Notes: generated from the letters alone by a model not told the origin. Positions 1 through 10,350 are shown, numbered from the stretch's first letter. The stretch: DNA of 64,000 bases from Lindgomyces ingoldianus (GCF_010093535.1 NW_022985218.1:1-64000), one strand, 5' to 3'. Numbers and translations: made by a program.

Positions 1-1127
1 AGCTGACTATATACTGTACGAGATAGGAGCTATGCCTAATGAGTGAATAGTGCAGTACATGGGTATGATATCGCGTGAGACACGTGCGACACAAATCAGG
101 ACTGTATTAGTTCAAGACATACCATAACCACCACAAAGAAAAGCTGCGCATGCACATCTCTTTATACAACCCCTACCTCTTAATTACTAATAAAGGAGAG
201 CACACCTTTAGTATTACTAGCCTGCAGACAGACAACACCTTAAGCATTGTAACAAAGGATTTTGTGTAAAGAGAAGAGGAGGAACTGCAGAAGGCAAAGT
301 TCCGCGCAAAGGGCAAGACTATCCTAGCAGAGAAGCAGCCTATTAAGTTTAACAGCAGAAGGATTAAACTCACGCACAACACAGTAGTCCTTACTTAGAA
401 GGGACAAGCAAGCCACCTTTGTACAATTAACCTAGAGGACAAGGATGCCGCACAACAATATGTTAAGCAACGTGCGAGAGGGGCATACATCGCATCTGTG
501 TGTTAACTAGAGGCAGCATTCAACCTCTCTATTGCTGCACAAACTACAGACCCTTCGCACAACAACATTAACGCACTTAACACACAAATCTAATAGCAGA
601 TAGACAACAGTGAGCGCAGTCTTACCTTCCTACTATTGCAGCTTAATTGTGCGAAGCTGTTTATCTTCACAGATGGATTATTTGCTAACAACAAGGACCT
701 TAGCTCACAGCTAGGATTCTTAATTGTATTAGGCAATAAGGACCGTACAGAGCAAAGCGACCGCTTTAAAATACTGGGCAACATCGTACACTAGAATTCC
801 ACCAAGTGTAAAAGAGTAACCAGGAGTGTCCTTACCAGCAAACTGTACGGAATGGTTAGAGGGTTTAACAATGCAATTGCCCTTAGTACAACTCTACAGC
901 AAATCGTACAAACGCTTAAACTGCCACCAATCCCAGTAGTGATCTGCACAGATTCAAGGTCTCTGTACGATTGCCTTGTCAAGCTAGGCACTACCAGCGA
1001 AAAGCGACTCATGATTGACATCATGTCACTCCGCGAATCGTACGAGAAGAGGGAAATCGCCGAGATAAGGTGGATTAATGGTAAAGACAACCCAGCGGAT
1101 GCATGTACAAAGAAAACACTAAACTAG
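1..1127 (+). pseudogene. Ty1/copia retrotransposon pol remnant (reverse transcriptase tail and RNase H)
   Basis: In one reading frame this stretch encodes the end of a copia-type polyprotein. An RNase H-like domain is visible with the motif FTDGLFA near 672-692, CTDSRSLYDCL near 945-977, and a closing DNPADACTK near 1087-1113. The frame is broken by TAA and TAG at 591-596 and TAG at 792-794, so no full protein can be made; only the last 91 codons (852-1127) are open. Upstream of about 590 the frame is further degraded. This is an old, dead retroelement copy cut by the window edge. Family assignment is firm from the RNase H motifs; the left end and the LTRs were not located. Confidence 0.8.
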
Positions 1128-3071
1128 GCTCTTTAATCATTAGTCCTAACCAACTGCCTCTCTGTCCAGATAGAAGCATCTGTGGACCGGCTAGATCCTG
1201 TGCGCAAAGATGCCTTAGACCAACTAGACTAACAACGCCTTTGTACAAGGCCTATTTCCCTTTGTTTTGTTTTTTTTTTGTATTGTACGCACTTATCTTT
1301 CTTATTATAAGGATCTGTCACTGCCAGCACCGTACAAAAAGAGAAAAGAGCTAGGGGATTGTACAGCAGGGCTTAGAAAGCGAAGGATAAAGAAGAGAAG
1401 AGCTATTCACATAGCGCAACTAGCCTATCCTAACGCACAGCATCACTGAGGCAAGTCCTAACAAATGGGGGTGGAGTAAAGGCAGAACGTAATTAGATAG
1501 ACCTACACAGACAGAAGGGAGGTAACGCGTATAGAAGGCAACTCTTTGGACAAAAAGAAAAGTTGCCAGTGTCCGTACGCAGCAGCAGCGTCGCGTCCTG
1601 GATACGAACGATCGCGCACGAGCAGGATCACGTATCTATGTCACATGATGCTTGTGCGCGAACCTCCGTGCGCGAACATCTAGATATCCCCCTTTTCCTC
1701 CGTACAGAGGAAAGACAAGAGCAATAGAACCAGAAACATGTTGCCCTCACCTTACCTACCTCGTACGCTGTGCACACCGTACACCACTCTTACTCTTGCT
1801 ACTTAAGTGCTCATACCATAAGCAGCTAGCTGTCAGAGCCCATTCAACAGTAATACCTTTATACATAATTTTTAAAAGCAAGCATCACCTATCTACCTAG
1901 TATAAGAATAAGAATATACTAAAGGACTAAGCTATTAGTGTTAGCAATAATAGCTAAATAACTAATAAACATAAAATTACATAGCTAAAGCACTTTAATC
2001 TACACATAAAAGATTACTTAGTAGGCTTATAGTAGCTGCTTATTTTTAATAGCTATAAGAGCTATTACTCTGTTAAATTTATAAAGCTCTATAAGTAAAG
2101 GCGTATTATAGCGCTTTATATGCTAGCACACGCGTTACATATTTTACAGCTGCTTAATGTTAGCTGCTTTTTGCTGTTAAAGCGCGCGTATAGTACTAAG
2201 ATTAGCTAGTTAATCTACTACTAAATTAACTATATTAACAAGCTAACTTTCTTACTAGCCTTTAAAGTAGCATTTAGTTGCTTAATTATAATAGATAATA
2301 TCTGCGTAGGCTTTAGAGCTACAGGACTAGTTCTATTTAACCTAGAGCTAGTGCTCTTAAAGCTTAATATACAGCTACCTAATTAGCTAGCTACTCTACT
2401 ACTAAATACTGCCTAAGAGGCTTAAACACCTAGTAATTCTTATAAGGTTAAAGCTTAGTTAACTTTACTATATAATTAAATTTAAAGGTATTAGAATTTA
2501 TTTTTTTTACTATACTTAATCTAGTAAAGCAGCTAAGTAAGGGCGCTACTAAGATAGCTTATATTGCTGTTTTACAGCATAATTAAGCAGCTGCCCTAGA
2601 AAGGGCCTGTAAGGCAGCTATAAAGCATAAGCAGCATAAAAAAAAGTAAATTTAAAAAAGAAAAACTCTAATAAGTTATTAAAGCTTTATATTAAGTACT
2701 TAGAAGCTTACTAGTATAGTAGAAGGTAGTAAAATGCCTTAGAAGAAGTTAACTACTAAAAGCAGCGTAGCGCGTGTACAGCGCTGCAAGCGCTGCAACA
2801 AGCCTAGGCATAACTCTTATATATGTAAGGATATTAAATAATTTTATAGTAGTTTATTTTATATAGTATATTTTTGCGTTGTTAAATTAATAGTCTTTAA
2901 AGTTAAATTTAGTAGTAGGGCAGAACACTTGCTTGTGTTGAACATTCGCTTGTGGACCATGTTACATTTAATAGCTTACTATTTAAACAGAAGCCTACTT
3001 AGAGCTTATACTATTATATATATTTACACGTTTAATTAAACCTTTTTTTCTATGCTGCCTAGAGGGATCTA
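1128..3071. other. RIP-degraded, AT-rich repeat DNA without a gene
   Basis: The first 750 bases behind the copia tail are mixed in composition and may hold LTR remnants. From about 1860 the sequence becomes very AT-rich, dense in TA dinucleotides and in TAA/TAG words in all frames, as expected of RIP-mutated repeats. No coding frame of note survives. Short poly-T and poly-A runs occur near 1268 and 2640. Confidence 0.65.
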
Positions 3072-3200
3072 TGTAAGGCCGAGATGGTGCTTACGTGCGA
3101 CGGGTATATATACTATTCTGTACGCAATAATTAACTGTTGGTTGATTATTCGCACCTTTTTGGTTGTATTGGCGTAGTGGTACAGAGCTCCGTCCTTACA
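3072..3200. mobile_element. 129-bp LTR-like element, copy 1, with 5-bp target duplication
   Basis: The element begins TGTAAGG and ends CCTTACA, a 7-bp inverted terminal repeat with TG...CA ends as in LTRs. It is flanked on both sides by ATCTA (3067-3071 and 3201-3205), a perfect 5-bp target-site duplication. Inside lie a TATA-like GGGTATATATACTA and a small hairpin around TTAACTGTTGGTTGA. Two further copies follow at 3815 and 4140. It is best read as a very small solo LTR; an LTR-like MITE is the alternative. The orientation of transcription is not known. Confidence 0.75.
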
Positions 3201-3316
3201 ATCTAGTTAAAAGCTTATATAGTTACACTTAATTACTCTTCTCTATGCAACTTAACTACTAGAGTAGCTATAGACAAGCTAGGAGTTAGAGCTAACTAGC
3301 CTACTTATGTGCAACT

Positions 3317-3607
3317 TGTAACGGCGCAGGCAAGACAATGGATCCGAATGCGGTAGGAATCCACTCAGAGGCATATAGGAGTGCGTGGGGACTTAATAAC
3401 CTAGGAATACCGTTAACATCTATAGGCCTTGTACAAAAGGATATCAGAAAACCATTAAGCTAGCTAAGAGGAGAGGTACGACTAAATACTTAGGGGAATA
3501 GGGGTAACCGCGGGGAGCAGGGCTGAGTCAGGGTCGGGGCCGATACAGGGACCCTTCGGATAAGTTCTGGGCGACCCGAGATGGAACGATTCATGAGAGT
3601 CGTTACA
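3317..3607. repeat. Dispersed LTR-like repeat (TGTAACG...CGTTACA), copy 1
   Basis: This segment starts TGTAACG and ends CGTTACA, again TG...CA with inverted termini. About the first 200 bases recur at 18276-18520 with many transition differences, the other copy being the more AT-rich. No matching target duplication is seen at these ends (CAACT on the left, CTAGC on the right), so the boundaries may not both be original. It is probably a second solo-LTR family. Confidence 0.55.
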
Positions 3608-3814
3608 CTAGCCCCTTATACTCTTACACTACCTTACACTTTAATCCTAGCAAGAGAACAGAAAAACTCTATATAAAATCCTAAGAGAGAAACTTTTGTA
3701 TACAAACTAGATACTAAACCTTTTTTAAAGAGCAAAAGAATGCAATCTCTAAGAATTAAACTTGCGCTGCTTAGACAATATTCTAGCAACTCTGTTATAG
3801 CCTAGTTGTATACC

Positions 3815-3965
3815 TGTAAGGCCAGGATGGCGCTTACGTGTAAGGCCGAGATGGTGCTTACGTGCGACGGGTATATATACTATTCTGCACCCAAAAATCA
3901 ACGTTGGTTGATTATTCGTACCTTTTAGTTGTATTGGCGGAGTGGTGCGGAGCCCCGTCCTTACA
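3815..3965. mobile_element. 151-bp LTR-like element, copy 2, with partial 5' duplication
   Basis: This is the same family as 3072-3200, with TGTAAGG and CCTTACA ends. It is flanked by ATACC on both sides (3810-3814 and 3966-3970), a perfect 5-bp target duplication. It is longer than its sisters because its first 24 or so bases are present twice in tandem (TGTAAGG at 3815 and again at 3839). The target duplication encloses the doubled form, so the doubling happened within the element. Confidence 0.75.
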
Positions 3966-4139
3966 ATACCACTAGACTATGCACCGACCTAAGAGAGTAC
4001 AGGTGCTAGAATATCAACTGTGTGTAGAATAACATATATATATATACTCTTTTATGTGATAGACTAGTGACTAGACTCCCTTTAGATTCTTAATCTAGCC
4101 TGCTTTAATCACTTCTACAGCACATCTTTGCAGCATCTG

Positions 4140-4268
4140 TGTAAGGCCGAGATGGCGCTTACGTGCGACAGGTATATATACTATTCTGCACCTGAAAATC
4201 AACTGTTAGTTGATTATTTGCACCTTTTTAGTTGTATTAGCGCAGTGGTACAGAGCTCTGTCCTTACA
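4140..4268. mobile_element. 129-bp LTR-like element, copy 3, with 5-bp target duplication
   Basis: Third copy of the TGTAAGG...CCTTACA family, flanked by ATCTG on both sides (4135-4139 and 4269-4273). It is close in sequence to copy 1 over its whole length, including the TATA-like block, the AATCAACTGTTAGTTGATT hairpin and the segment resembling a tRNA A-box (GCGCAGTGGTACAGAGC). Confidence 0.75.
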
Positions 4269-4292
4269 ATCTGCACAACTAGAGATCACTAG

Positions 4293-4583
4293 AAGGCTAC
4301 ACTAAACTATATAGTATTGCATGCTATTCTAAACAATTCCCAAGCAGAAGCGGGTTAAAATAATGTAGCGCAGTAGTGAAATGTCACTGCAAGCGGATGG
4401 CAGCACCAAGTACAGTCATGTGACTAGCAGTTGAGCCTGCGCGGTCTCAGCGATCTCTTGTAGCACCCTCTGTCGCTGCAAGGCTGCACTAAACTATATA
4501 GTATTGCATGCTATTCTAAGCAATTATCAAGCAGCAGCAGGTTAAAATAATGTAGCGTGGTAGTGAAATGTCACTACAAGCTG
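4293..4583. repeat. Pair of about 100-bp direct repeats, 187 bp apart
   Basis: The block starting ACTAAACTATATAGTATTGC at 4301 recurs at 4488, and similarity runs through to GAAATGTCACT(G/A)CAAG at the end of each copy. The second copy contains a 7-bp inverted repeat (GTAGTGA/TCACTAC). Differences are mostly transitions. No coding function is seen. Confidence 0.6.
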
Positions 4584-5132
4584 GTGAGAACAGGTTCTTG
4601 CAGGCATATTAGTTAGCAGAGACACTATCAGGCTTAGCGTTTCCCTAGTCTAGCTTAGCTCCTTCCTAGTCTAGTTTAGTGCCACAGTATGCCGAAGTTT
4701 ATGCGAATTTTATCGTCATGTGACGTCTACATGCGGTAATTTTTTTAAGCTAAGGCATTTCCTTTCCTGGAACGACAACAGAGAAGCTAGTCTAGGGAAT
4801 TGATTATAGTTTTCACTCGCTAACGCTCTCGAAATAAAGTTTCTAATCTTGTATACAATTTTAGTAGGGGAAAAAAGGATCTGAGGAATGCTAAGAAATT
4901 TCCTAATTTTTGCACATAATAGATCACGGCCCTACCTAATCACGGGGCTTACTTCGCTTACCGTAAGACCTTAGGGGTGCATCGTGTGAGCTCTGGCAAT
5001 GACACCTATTGAGCAGAGGGGCTAAACAGATAAGCTGGGCCCATGTAATTAGTGCTCATACTTCAGCACCTCACTCTACGCCACCATATAAGATCTATTC
5101 GACCCTTCCCTTTTCGTTCTTTCACTTGGCGC
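4584..5132. other. Gene-free spacer between repeat block and wax-synthase remnant
   Basis: Mixed sequence without a convincing reading frame, RNA gene or repeat boundary. It marks the change from AT-rich repeat DNA to normal composition. Confidence 0.5.
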
Positions 5133-5538
5133 CATGCCTTCCATTAGCTATGGCTTCTTGGATCCGGGCTCTGTCCTAGACGCTACTGATAACTATACCG
5201 GCAAAAGTAAACTGTTGAATGCCTATGCTGCTGATTGGAGGCCAAAATCGGATGAGGCTGCGATTTCCATCTTCTGAAATGCACTTGAAGAACTGAGATG
5301 TCCGATCCGATCTGCGGCCCCTGGTGCGAAGCTCAGGCGAATCCCTTTACCAATGAGAAGTTTTTTTCAACCATATGTACAGACAGCTCGAGGAGAAGAT
5401 TCACTTGATTGAAATCAATGGGAGCACAATCGCCCGGACCGGTGTTCCGTGTCCCAGCGCGGATATTAAAGCACCACTGAAGGAAGTTCTTCGCGACAGG
5501 CCAGAACAAGAAACTGATGTCAAGCTCTGCTGCCAGTA

Positions 5539-6605
5539 ATGGCTGGCCTCACGTTCTACACTATCCCATTGAACAACAAAGCTCTTCCCCACGTCCTCGT
5601 ACATGGACTTCTCTATTTCCATACAGCTGGACTTCTTCTGCAATACATCGCCTATGTATTGATCAGCCGCTGGACGTACTCTGCTGTTGGACTAACGTCC
5701 TCGGTCGGTGGAGAGTGCAATATTAAGTCAGAGTCCAATGACGACAAGATATCACATGAAAGCTTCTGGTCTCGGTTGATCGGGGGCCTTTTCGCAACCA
5801 CAACATGGCGTGCTCCAGCCACAACCTGGGAAGCAATTGGCACACCATCCTTCAGGCGTATTCCAGGTCGCGTGAGGTTGCCATCAACATGGTACGCCTG
5901 GGCATTTCGATACTCGTGCTCGACGCCCTGAGTCTGGCTCCAAGCGACTCAGGTGAGAATAATGCAGCCAAATTTGCATGATATCAAGTTCGGCTTTTCA
6001 TGTACGGCTTTTCTGGGGGTGAGTTGGTCGCTTGCGAAGAGATCCGTCATAATCGGGCAAGACCGAGTGATGCGCTTATTACGCTAATGCAGTATGGCAG
6101 AAACTTTTGGCACCAATCCGTCCACCGAAAGACTAGCGGTCCGGTTTATTATATTAAGCATCGGGTGTTGAGATTGAGTAAAGGTGGCATCGTTGCGAGA
6201 TACACGTACATTTTCCTAGCCCACATGGTGTCGGCTCTGCTGCATCTCGCTTCCGAAAAACATGCAGATAGAATCCGTTAGAACGAGAGCAGCACTCTGA
6301 GGGTTTTCTTCATGCAAGCGCTGGGAATTTTGCTCGAGGACGCGGCACAATCCGTGGGTCGCAACTTAACGAATTACCAGCCAAATCGATGGACAAGAGC
6401 TCTTGGAAACGCGTGGGTCGCATTTCGGCTCTTTTAGACAACGCCTGTGTTTTTATACCCTCGAATGGCGAGGCTTGGTGGAAGTGAACCGGACCCTCTG
6501 CCATTCAGCTTAGCACAATCATTGGTAGAGTATCTCGACCACGCGTTAACCTACCTATTTTACGAGCAAGACGCTTGCCTAGCGATAAGGGCGGATATAC
6601 AGTAA
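5539..6605 (+). pseudogene. Wax-synthase-like membrane acyltransferase, broken
   Basis: The pieces read like a fungal wax synthase domain protein (MBOAT-type, often found in terpenoid and other secondary-metabolite clusters). The first piece (5539-5931) has a hydrophobic N-terminal segment and a TWEAIGTP motif. The second (6000-6281) has YGRNFWHQSVHR and a membrane helix ending SALLHLASE, matching the conserved FWHQ and ...LLH region. The same frame continues with FFMQALGILLEDAAQ, then a tail with LYPRMARLG, and ends at TAA 6603-6605. It is interrupted by TAG at 6279-6281 and TAG at 6435-6437, the latter just where such proteins usually have Trp, so a single G-to-A change would explain it. 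A short degraded frame from ATG 5133 may be its 5' end. Motif match is good; the exon model of the dead gene is approximate. Confidence 0.6.
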
Positions 6606-6679
6606 ATAGATTCACATAGCAGGCGTGATAGCGTTGTCTAGGCCTTACTTCTATTTCCAATCGACAATCGTAGTCGTTA

Positions 6680-7579
6680 TCAATGCTTTTGATCTGAATT
6701 CTTATTCAAAATTGCTTCAACCTCATTCCATTTTGCCGCCTTCCTCACCACCCAGTTCATCCAACCAATCGGCAACCACGATTCTAGCTTTCCAAGTATG
6801 GTATACTGGCCATGCCAGACAACGTACGGCGGGTTGGTCTTCAACAAGTCCTGCACCACAAGCATCGCCCACTCCGCTGGTACCATGCCTGTCTGTCCAG
6901 ATTCCTTGTCTTTGAATCCCTCCTGGCGTATGAGTGTCTCCACCAGCTCCCTCGCCGGATTGTATATTGTGTCTTTGGGCAACAATTCTACTGACCCAGG
7001 CCGATTCAAAGTTGTGTTGTTACTGATGAAATTGGTCGGTCCTGTCACCCCTGTCTTCAGGTCCACGACCTTGACTCCGAAAGGCTTCAGCTCGATCCGC
7101 ATGACGGCCGTGAAATGTGCGGCAGCAGCCTTGGATGCTCCATATGCCGAACCAAGTGGCATGGCAACCACCGAGGATATCGATGTATGGTTTGCGAGAA
7201 CGCCTTTCGATCTGACAAGGAGGGGCAAGAAGGCTTGTGACATTGAAATCATCGCCCAGACGTTGACGTCAAAGATCTCCTTGGCTTGGGGTATGGATGT
7301 GTCGGATGCCGTCATTGTCATCTGCAGACCGGCATTGTTGACTAGTATATCGAGATTTGGGACCTCACTGACACATTTTGCAATCGACGATTCGGATAGT
7401 ACGTCCAGTTCTTTTGTCTCAATACCGAGGGCCTTCAGGTTCGCCATCTTAGAAGCATTGCGGGCAGTGGCGTAGACGTGGCAACCAGCTTCGTGGAAAG
7501 CAATAGCGAGCGCCGCACCGAGACCGCCGTCCGAGCAGCCTGTAATGAGCACACTGCGCTTGCTATTGTTTGCCGACAT
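6680..7579 (-). CDS. Short-chain dehydrogenase/reductase (AYR1-like)
   Basis: This is an intronless 299-residue classical SDR. The Rossmann nucleotide-binding motif ITGCSDGGLGAALA is at residues 12-25, NNAG at about 81-84, the catalytic Ser in HTSISSV near residue 133 and YGASK (Tyr and Lys of the active site) near 147-151. Length and motifs resemble fungal NADPH-dependent 1-acyldihydroxyacetone-phosphate reductase relatives, but the substrate cannot be told from sequence. The C-terminus contains a hydrophobic stretch (residues 265-280) that could touch a membrane. It lies 74 bp from the end of the broken wax-synthase gene, on the opposite strand, so the two may once have been one lipid or terpenoid modification module. 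Confidence 0.85.
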   Translation of the reverse strand: MSANNSKRSVLITGCSDGGLGAALAIAFHEAGCHVYATARNASKMANLKALGIETKELDVLSESSIAKCVSEVPNLDILVNNAGLQMTMTASDTSIPQAKEIFDVNVWAMISMSQAFLPLLVRSKGVLANHTSISSVVAMPLGSAYGASKAAAAHFTAVMRIELKPFGVKVVDLKTGVTGPTNFISNNTTLNRPGSVELLPKDTIYNPARELVETLIRQEGFKDKESGQTGMVPAEWAMLVVQDLLKTNPPYVVWHGQYTILGKLESWLPIGWMNWVVRKAAKWNEVEAILNKNSDQKH

Positions 7580-7892
7580 GATTTCGGTTGGGTGTACGAA
7601 GAGTGGAGTGGTTGGACAAGATGTGGTCCAGAATGTTGGAGGTGACTGTTTGGTCTCTGCGCAGAAAGCTTGTGATATTATACAACCAAATTGCGGTGAT
7701 TGTAGACTGTCCTCGCCGGATGTGGGGTGGGCTGATCATTCTCAGTTGCGATCTTACCTATGATTACTGCTGACAGCCTGGGAGTCATGTTTGCATACGC
7801 TAAGCCATATTAGCCACCTAAAGAGGTCTTGTCACGGACCAATTTCGATTCGCTAATAATACAAGGGTGCAAAAGATCCTAGTGAAAACACC

Positions 7893-8233
7893 TGTCAGAT
7901 ATGCGCACCTACTGTCAAGACAGGAGGAACGCTTGACGAAAGCTGCTACATAGTACGAGCAATAAGCTTGAACAGTATGTTGCAGCAAATTGCAGCATTT
8001 TGCAGCATTTTGCAGCAATTTGCAGCAAATTGCAGCATGTTGCAAGCTGGTCGCGCATAGGGCAAGTGCGCGAGGGACTCGGATCGGCAAAACAAAAAGC
8101 CGAGCAACACGAGTAGAGCAGAAAAAGGATCGATAAATCAACACAATCAATACAATCAATCAATCATCCCATACATCATATCCAAACCCATCATTCATCT
8201 CAGGAAGCCCAGAAACAGTGCTTCAATCTGACA
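7893..8233. mobile_element. 341-bp LTR-like repeat (TGTCAGA...TCTGACA), copy A
   Basis: The segment starts TGTCAGATATG and ends CAATCTGACA, with inverted TG...CA ends. A near-identical copy lies at 19117-19456 in the same orientation. Inside is a period-10 tandem array of the unit TTGCAGCAAA/TTGCAGCATT, about seven units at 7979-8045. Unlike copy B this copy has no perfect target duplication (ACACC on the left, ATAGT on the right). The short open frames across it are by-products of the tandem array. It is probably a solo LTR; being shorter than about 400 bp it may escape RIP, which would explain its good preservation. Confidence 0.65.
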
Positions 8234-8283
8234 ATAGTGCTAGAGCGGGTTGTTATAGGCTATAATAGAGTTTGTTAGGGTGG

Positions 8284-8518
8284 GGTCTTGGCAAAAGTAA
8301 GCGACTTGGGTGTGTGAGCAACTCGCCCATGAAGTACGTTACTTTAGAAGTGTTATGTTTTATGTAAAAGCTTAAAGTATAAGCTATATCTAACATTCTT
8401 TTAGCATGTCTAAGTAGTGTTATTAAGAATGCATTAGTGTAAAAAAAGTAGTTTAGTAAGGTCTTAGCAAAAATAAGTAACTTAGGTGTGTAAGCAATTT
8501 GCCTATAGTGTATGTTAT
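8284..8518. repeat. Duplicated 59-bp motif in RIP-mutated and unmutated form
   Basis: The 59-base stretch at 8284-8342 (from GGTCTTGGCAAAAGTAAGCG) recurs at 8459-8518 as GGTCTTAGCAAAAATAAGTA and so on. Nearly all differences are G-to-A or C-to-T, the pattern RIP leaves. The part 8340-8518 is also present in inverted orientation at 18733-18913. No coding content. Confidence 0.65.
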
Positions 8519-8923
8519 AAGTTAGTTGTAGAATTAGCTTATAAAAGTCGTCTAGCGCGTCAGTTATTTATTATTTTTCCACCTCACACCGTAAGGCGGA
8601 ATCCTATGGTGTAGAAGCATCGCACAAAAATTTACAGGGCGAAATTGCTAAGAGTTTATTATCCCGGGGAGCAATTCGGGCGACCCTCGCGAACGCACGC
8701 CTTAATATATGCACGAGACTTTCGTGGCATGGAAGCTCTTAATCACATTGTAACGTTTTCGGATAGAAATTTGAGAAAAAGGGGCTATGCAGAGCTGTTC
8801 TTGTGTTAAGAGACTAACATGAGCACTACTACATCCTAGAGATCTAGACATCAAGGAACGTTCCATGCTCGTTGATCGAATTACCCTCTTCGAAAAGACT
8901 TCCTGCCTATGAACGATCAACCA
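8519..8923. other. Spacer, no gene seen
   Basis: An AT-rich start grades into normal composition after about 8600. No convincing frame, RNA or repeat boundary. Confidence 0.45.
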
Positions 8924-9330
8924 CTATACAATCACAAATTCTGTCTTGTAACCAAATACTCTCCAGATGCCCCCGAATTCCTCTTTCGCCCCCTTCAGCG
9001 CCTCCCTTAGTGGCGCCTCACTCTCTTTCCACCCCCTCTCATCCCCTTCCATCCACTCCCTCATTTTCTCATGACCATACCGAAACTCTTCGGCACCCGG
9101 TACAGTAGTACCTTTCTTCGCCGCAGGCCTCCCTGAAATACGTTCCCACTACTTGTAAAGATTCGGGAAGCGCTTGAGCTTAATACCGGTGACAGCAGAG
9201 GCGTGGATGAAGGGCCAGACTGCTATACCAGCGACGCTATACTTCCCTTGATTGGGGCTCACGAAGTATTTGCGGTCGGTGAGACGGGCTTCGGGAACGC
9301 CGTACAATGCTGGCTGCCTCTTGAACCTTC
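8924..9330 (-). pseudogene. Glutathione S-transferase C-terminal fragment
   Basis: Read on the minus strand, the fragment encodes a GST C-terminal helical domain: LYGVPEARLTDRKYF near 9270-9313, then GKYSVAGIAVWPFIHAS, FPNLYK and finally EEFRYGHEKMREW, ending at TAG 8924-8926. An in-frame TAG at 9149-9151 replaces the Trp expected after FPNLYK (a KWWER-like motif), again a G-to-A change. No N-terminal thioredoxin-fold half precedes it on this strand. The missing half is instead found on the plus strand at about 9690-10350, so a single gene may have been torn apart by an inversion, or these are two separate dead copies. Confidence 0.6.
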
Positions 9331-9689
9331 GCCGGAACCCGTACGTCTTATAGTGGAGTGCTGCTACACAGTCTCCGGCGGAGCTTCCAATTGTATCAAT
9401 ATTACTCGAGCAGGTGAGCGGATCTAAGTTAAGAGAGACGATTAGCTAAATTTCGTTTTGATTTTGCTTGTTCAGTATCGAGTGTTAGGGGTCGGGGCAG
9501 TATGTTTTGATTTCGAAGCAGAGTCATGGAAATAGTGCAATTCAACCCTATATTTTGGAAGTACCTGCCGCACAGGACGGATGTTAGATGGTACAAAAAG
9601 GCTTCATCCCCCCTCGGCCTATCGTACTTCTACCTTGGCATATAAAGCACAACGCAATAGCTCAACTCACTGAAGTAGCAGGTCCCAAA

Positions 9690-10350
9690 GCCACTAGAGG
9701 AATCGAACTCCTTACCTTCGGCACATCCCACGGTACGGATCCCCCACCACCTCTTTCCCTTCCCCCACTAATCCTGCACCACCCAGGCTTCAAAGTCTCC
9801 ATCCTCCTAGAAGAATTAAAGAAGCATACGGCCTTGAATATGCCTACCAGAGCATCAACATTTTCGCCGATGGAAACAAAGCCCCCTGGTTCACGGTGCT
9901 CAGCTCAAACGGCAAGGTCTCCGTCATCGTTGGTCATGACAAGGAAGGCCATATTGTATTTGAAACTCTTGCAATCATGAATTACCTCGCGCGAAATTAT
10001 GATTTTGAAAAGAAATTCCGGTTTGAGAAGGAGAAGGATGTCAGTATTGCAGAGCAATGGATGGCGTGGCAACAGGGTGAACTCGATACGTTTGAGATTC
10101 CAGCTCCGCCCCACGTGGAATTATTGGGTTATATAATGTACAAGGAGGACGTTGTGTATGTTCACAGCTGAGCTGGTGAGTTGCACAGGTCCAATGCAAG
10201 CCCAAGCAAACTTCTCTTACCGCTTCCACGACACGCGAATCCAATCTACAACCTAGCGCTTCGTTCGCGAGACCGAGCGGCTGTACTGGTGGATTTCGTT
10301 AGATCGCCAGAAGTATTTTCGGGGCGATGGTTTCTCGCCGAATGTAGGAT
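9690..10350 (+). pseudogene. Glutathione S-transferase N-terminal fragment, frameshifted
   Basis: A GST N-terminal domain is recognisable: GIELLTFGT, then GFKVSILLEELK near 9789-9826, a frame change, then YGLEYAYQSINIFADGNKAPW, and FETLAIMNYLARNYDFEKKF with AEQWMAWQQGEL up to about 10085. A one-base loss near 9822 would explain the frame change. A C-terminal piece resumes at about 10188 (MQAQANFSYRFHDTR) and is cut by TAG at 10254-10256, after which RFVRETERLYW follows in frame. This is the Ure2/GST-like family common in fungi. The sequence fades where the minus-strand C-terminal fragment at 8924-9330 would take over. Confidence 0.6.

Noticed and set aside
3160..3195. tRNA A-box-like segment in the 129-bp elements as evidence of a SINE
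   Set aside because: No B-box downstream and no A-rich tail; the TG...CA ends and 5-bp target duplications fit an LTR better.
6798..7475. 225-codon plus-strand open frame
   Set aside because: It is antisense to the SDR gene, whose catalytic motifs are all in place on the minus strand.
7979..8045. Regular TTGCAGCAAA units as a possible CRISPR-like array
   Set aside because: Simple period-10 tandem repeat without unique spacers, in a eukaryotic LTR-like element.
9695..9720. Minus-strand sequence resembling a tRNA T-arm/B-box (GGAGTTCGATTCC)
   Set aside because: No D-arm, anticodon arm or acceptor pairing at the right distance, and on the plus strand the bases fit the GST-like coding motif GIELLTFGT.
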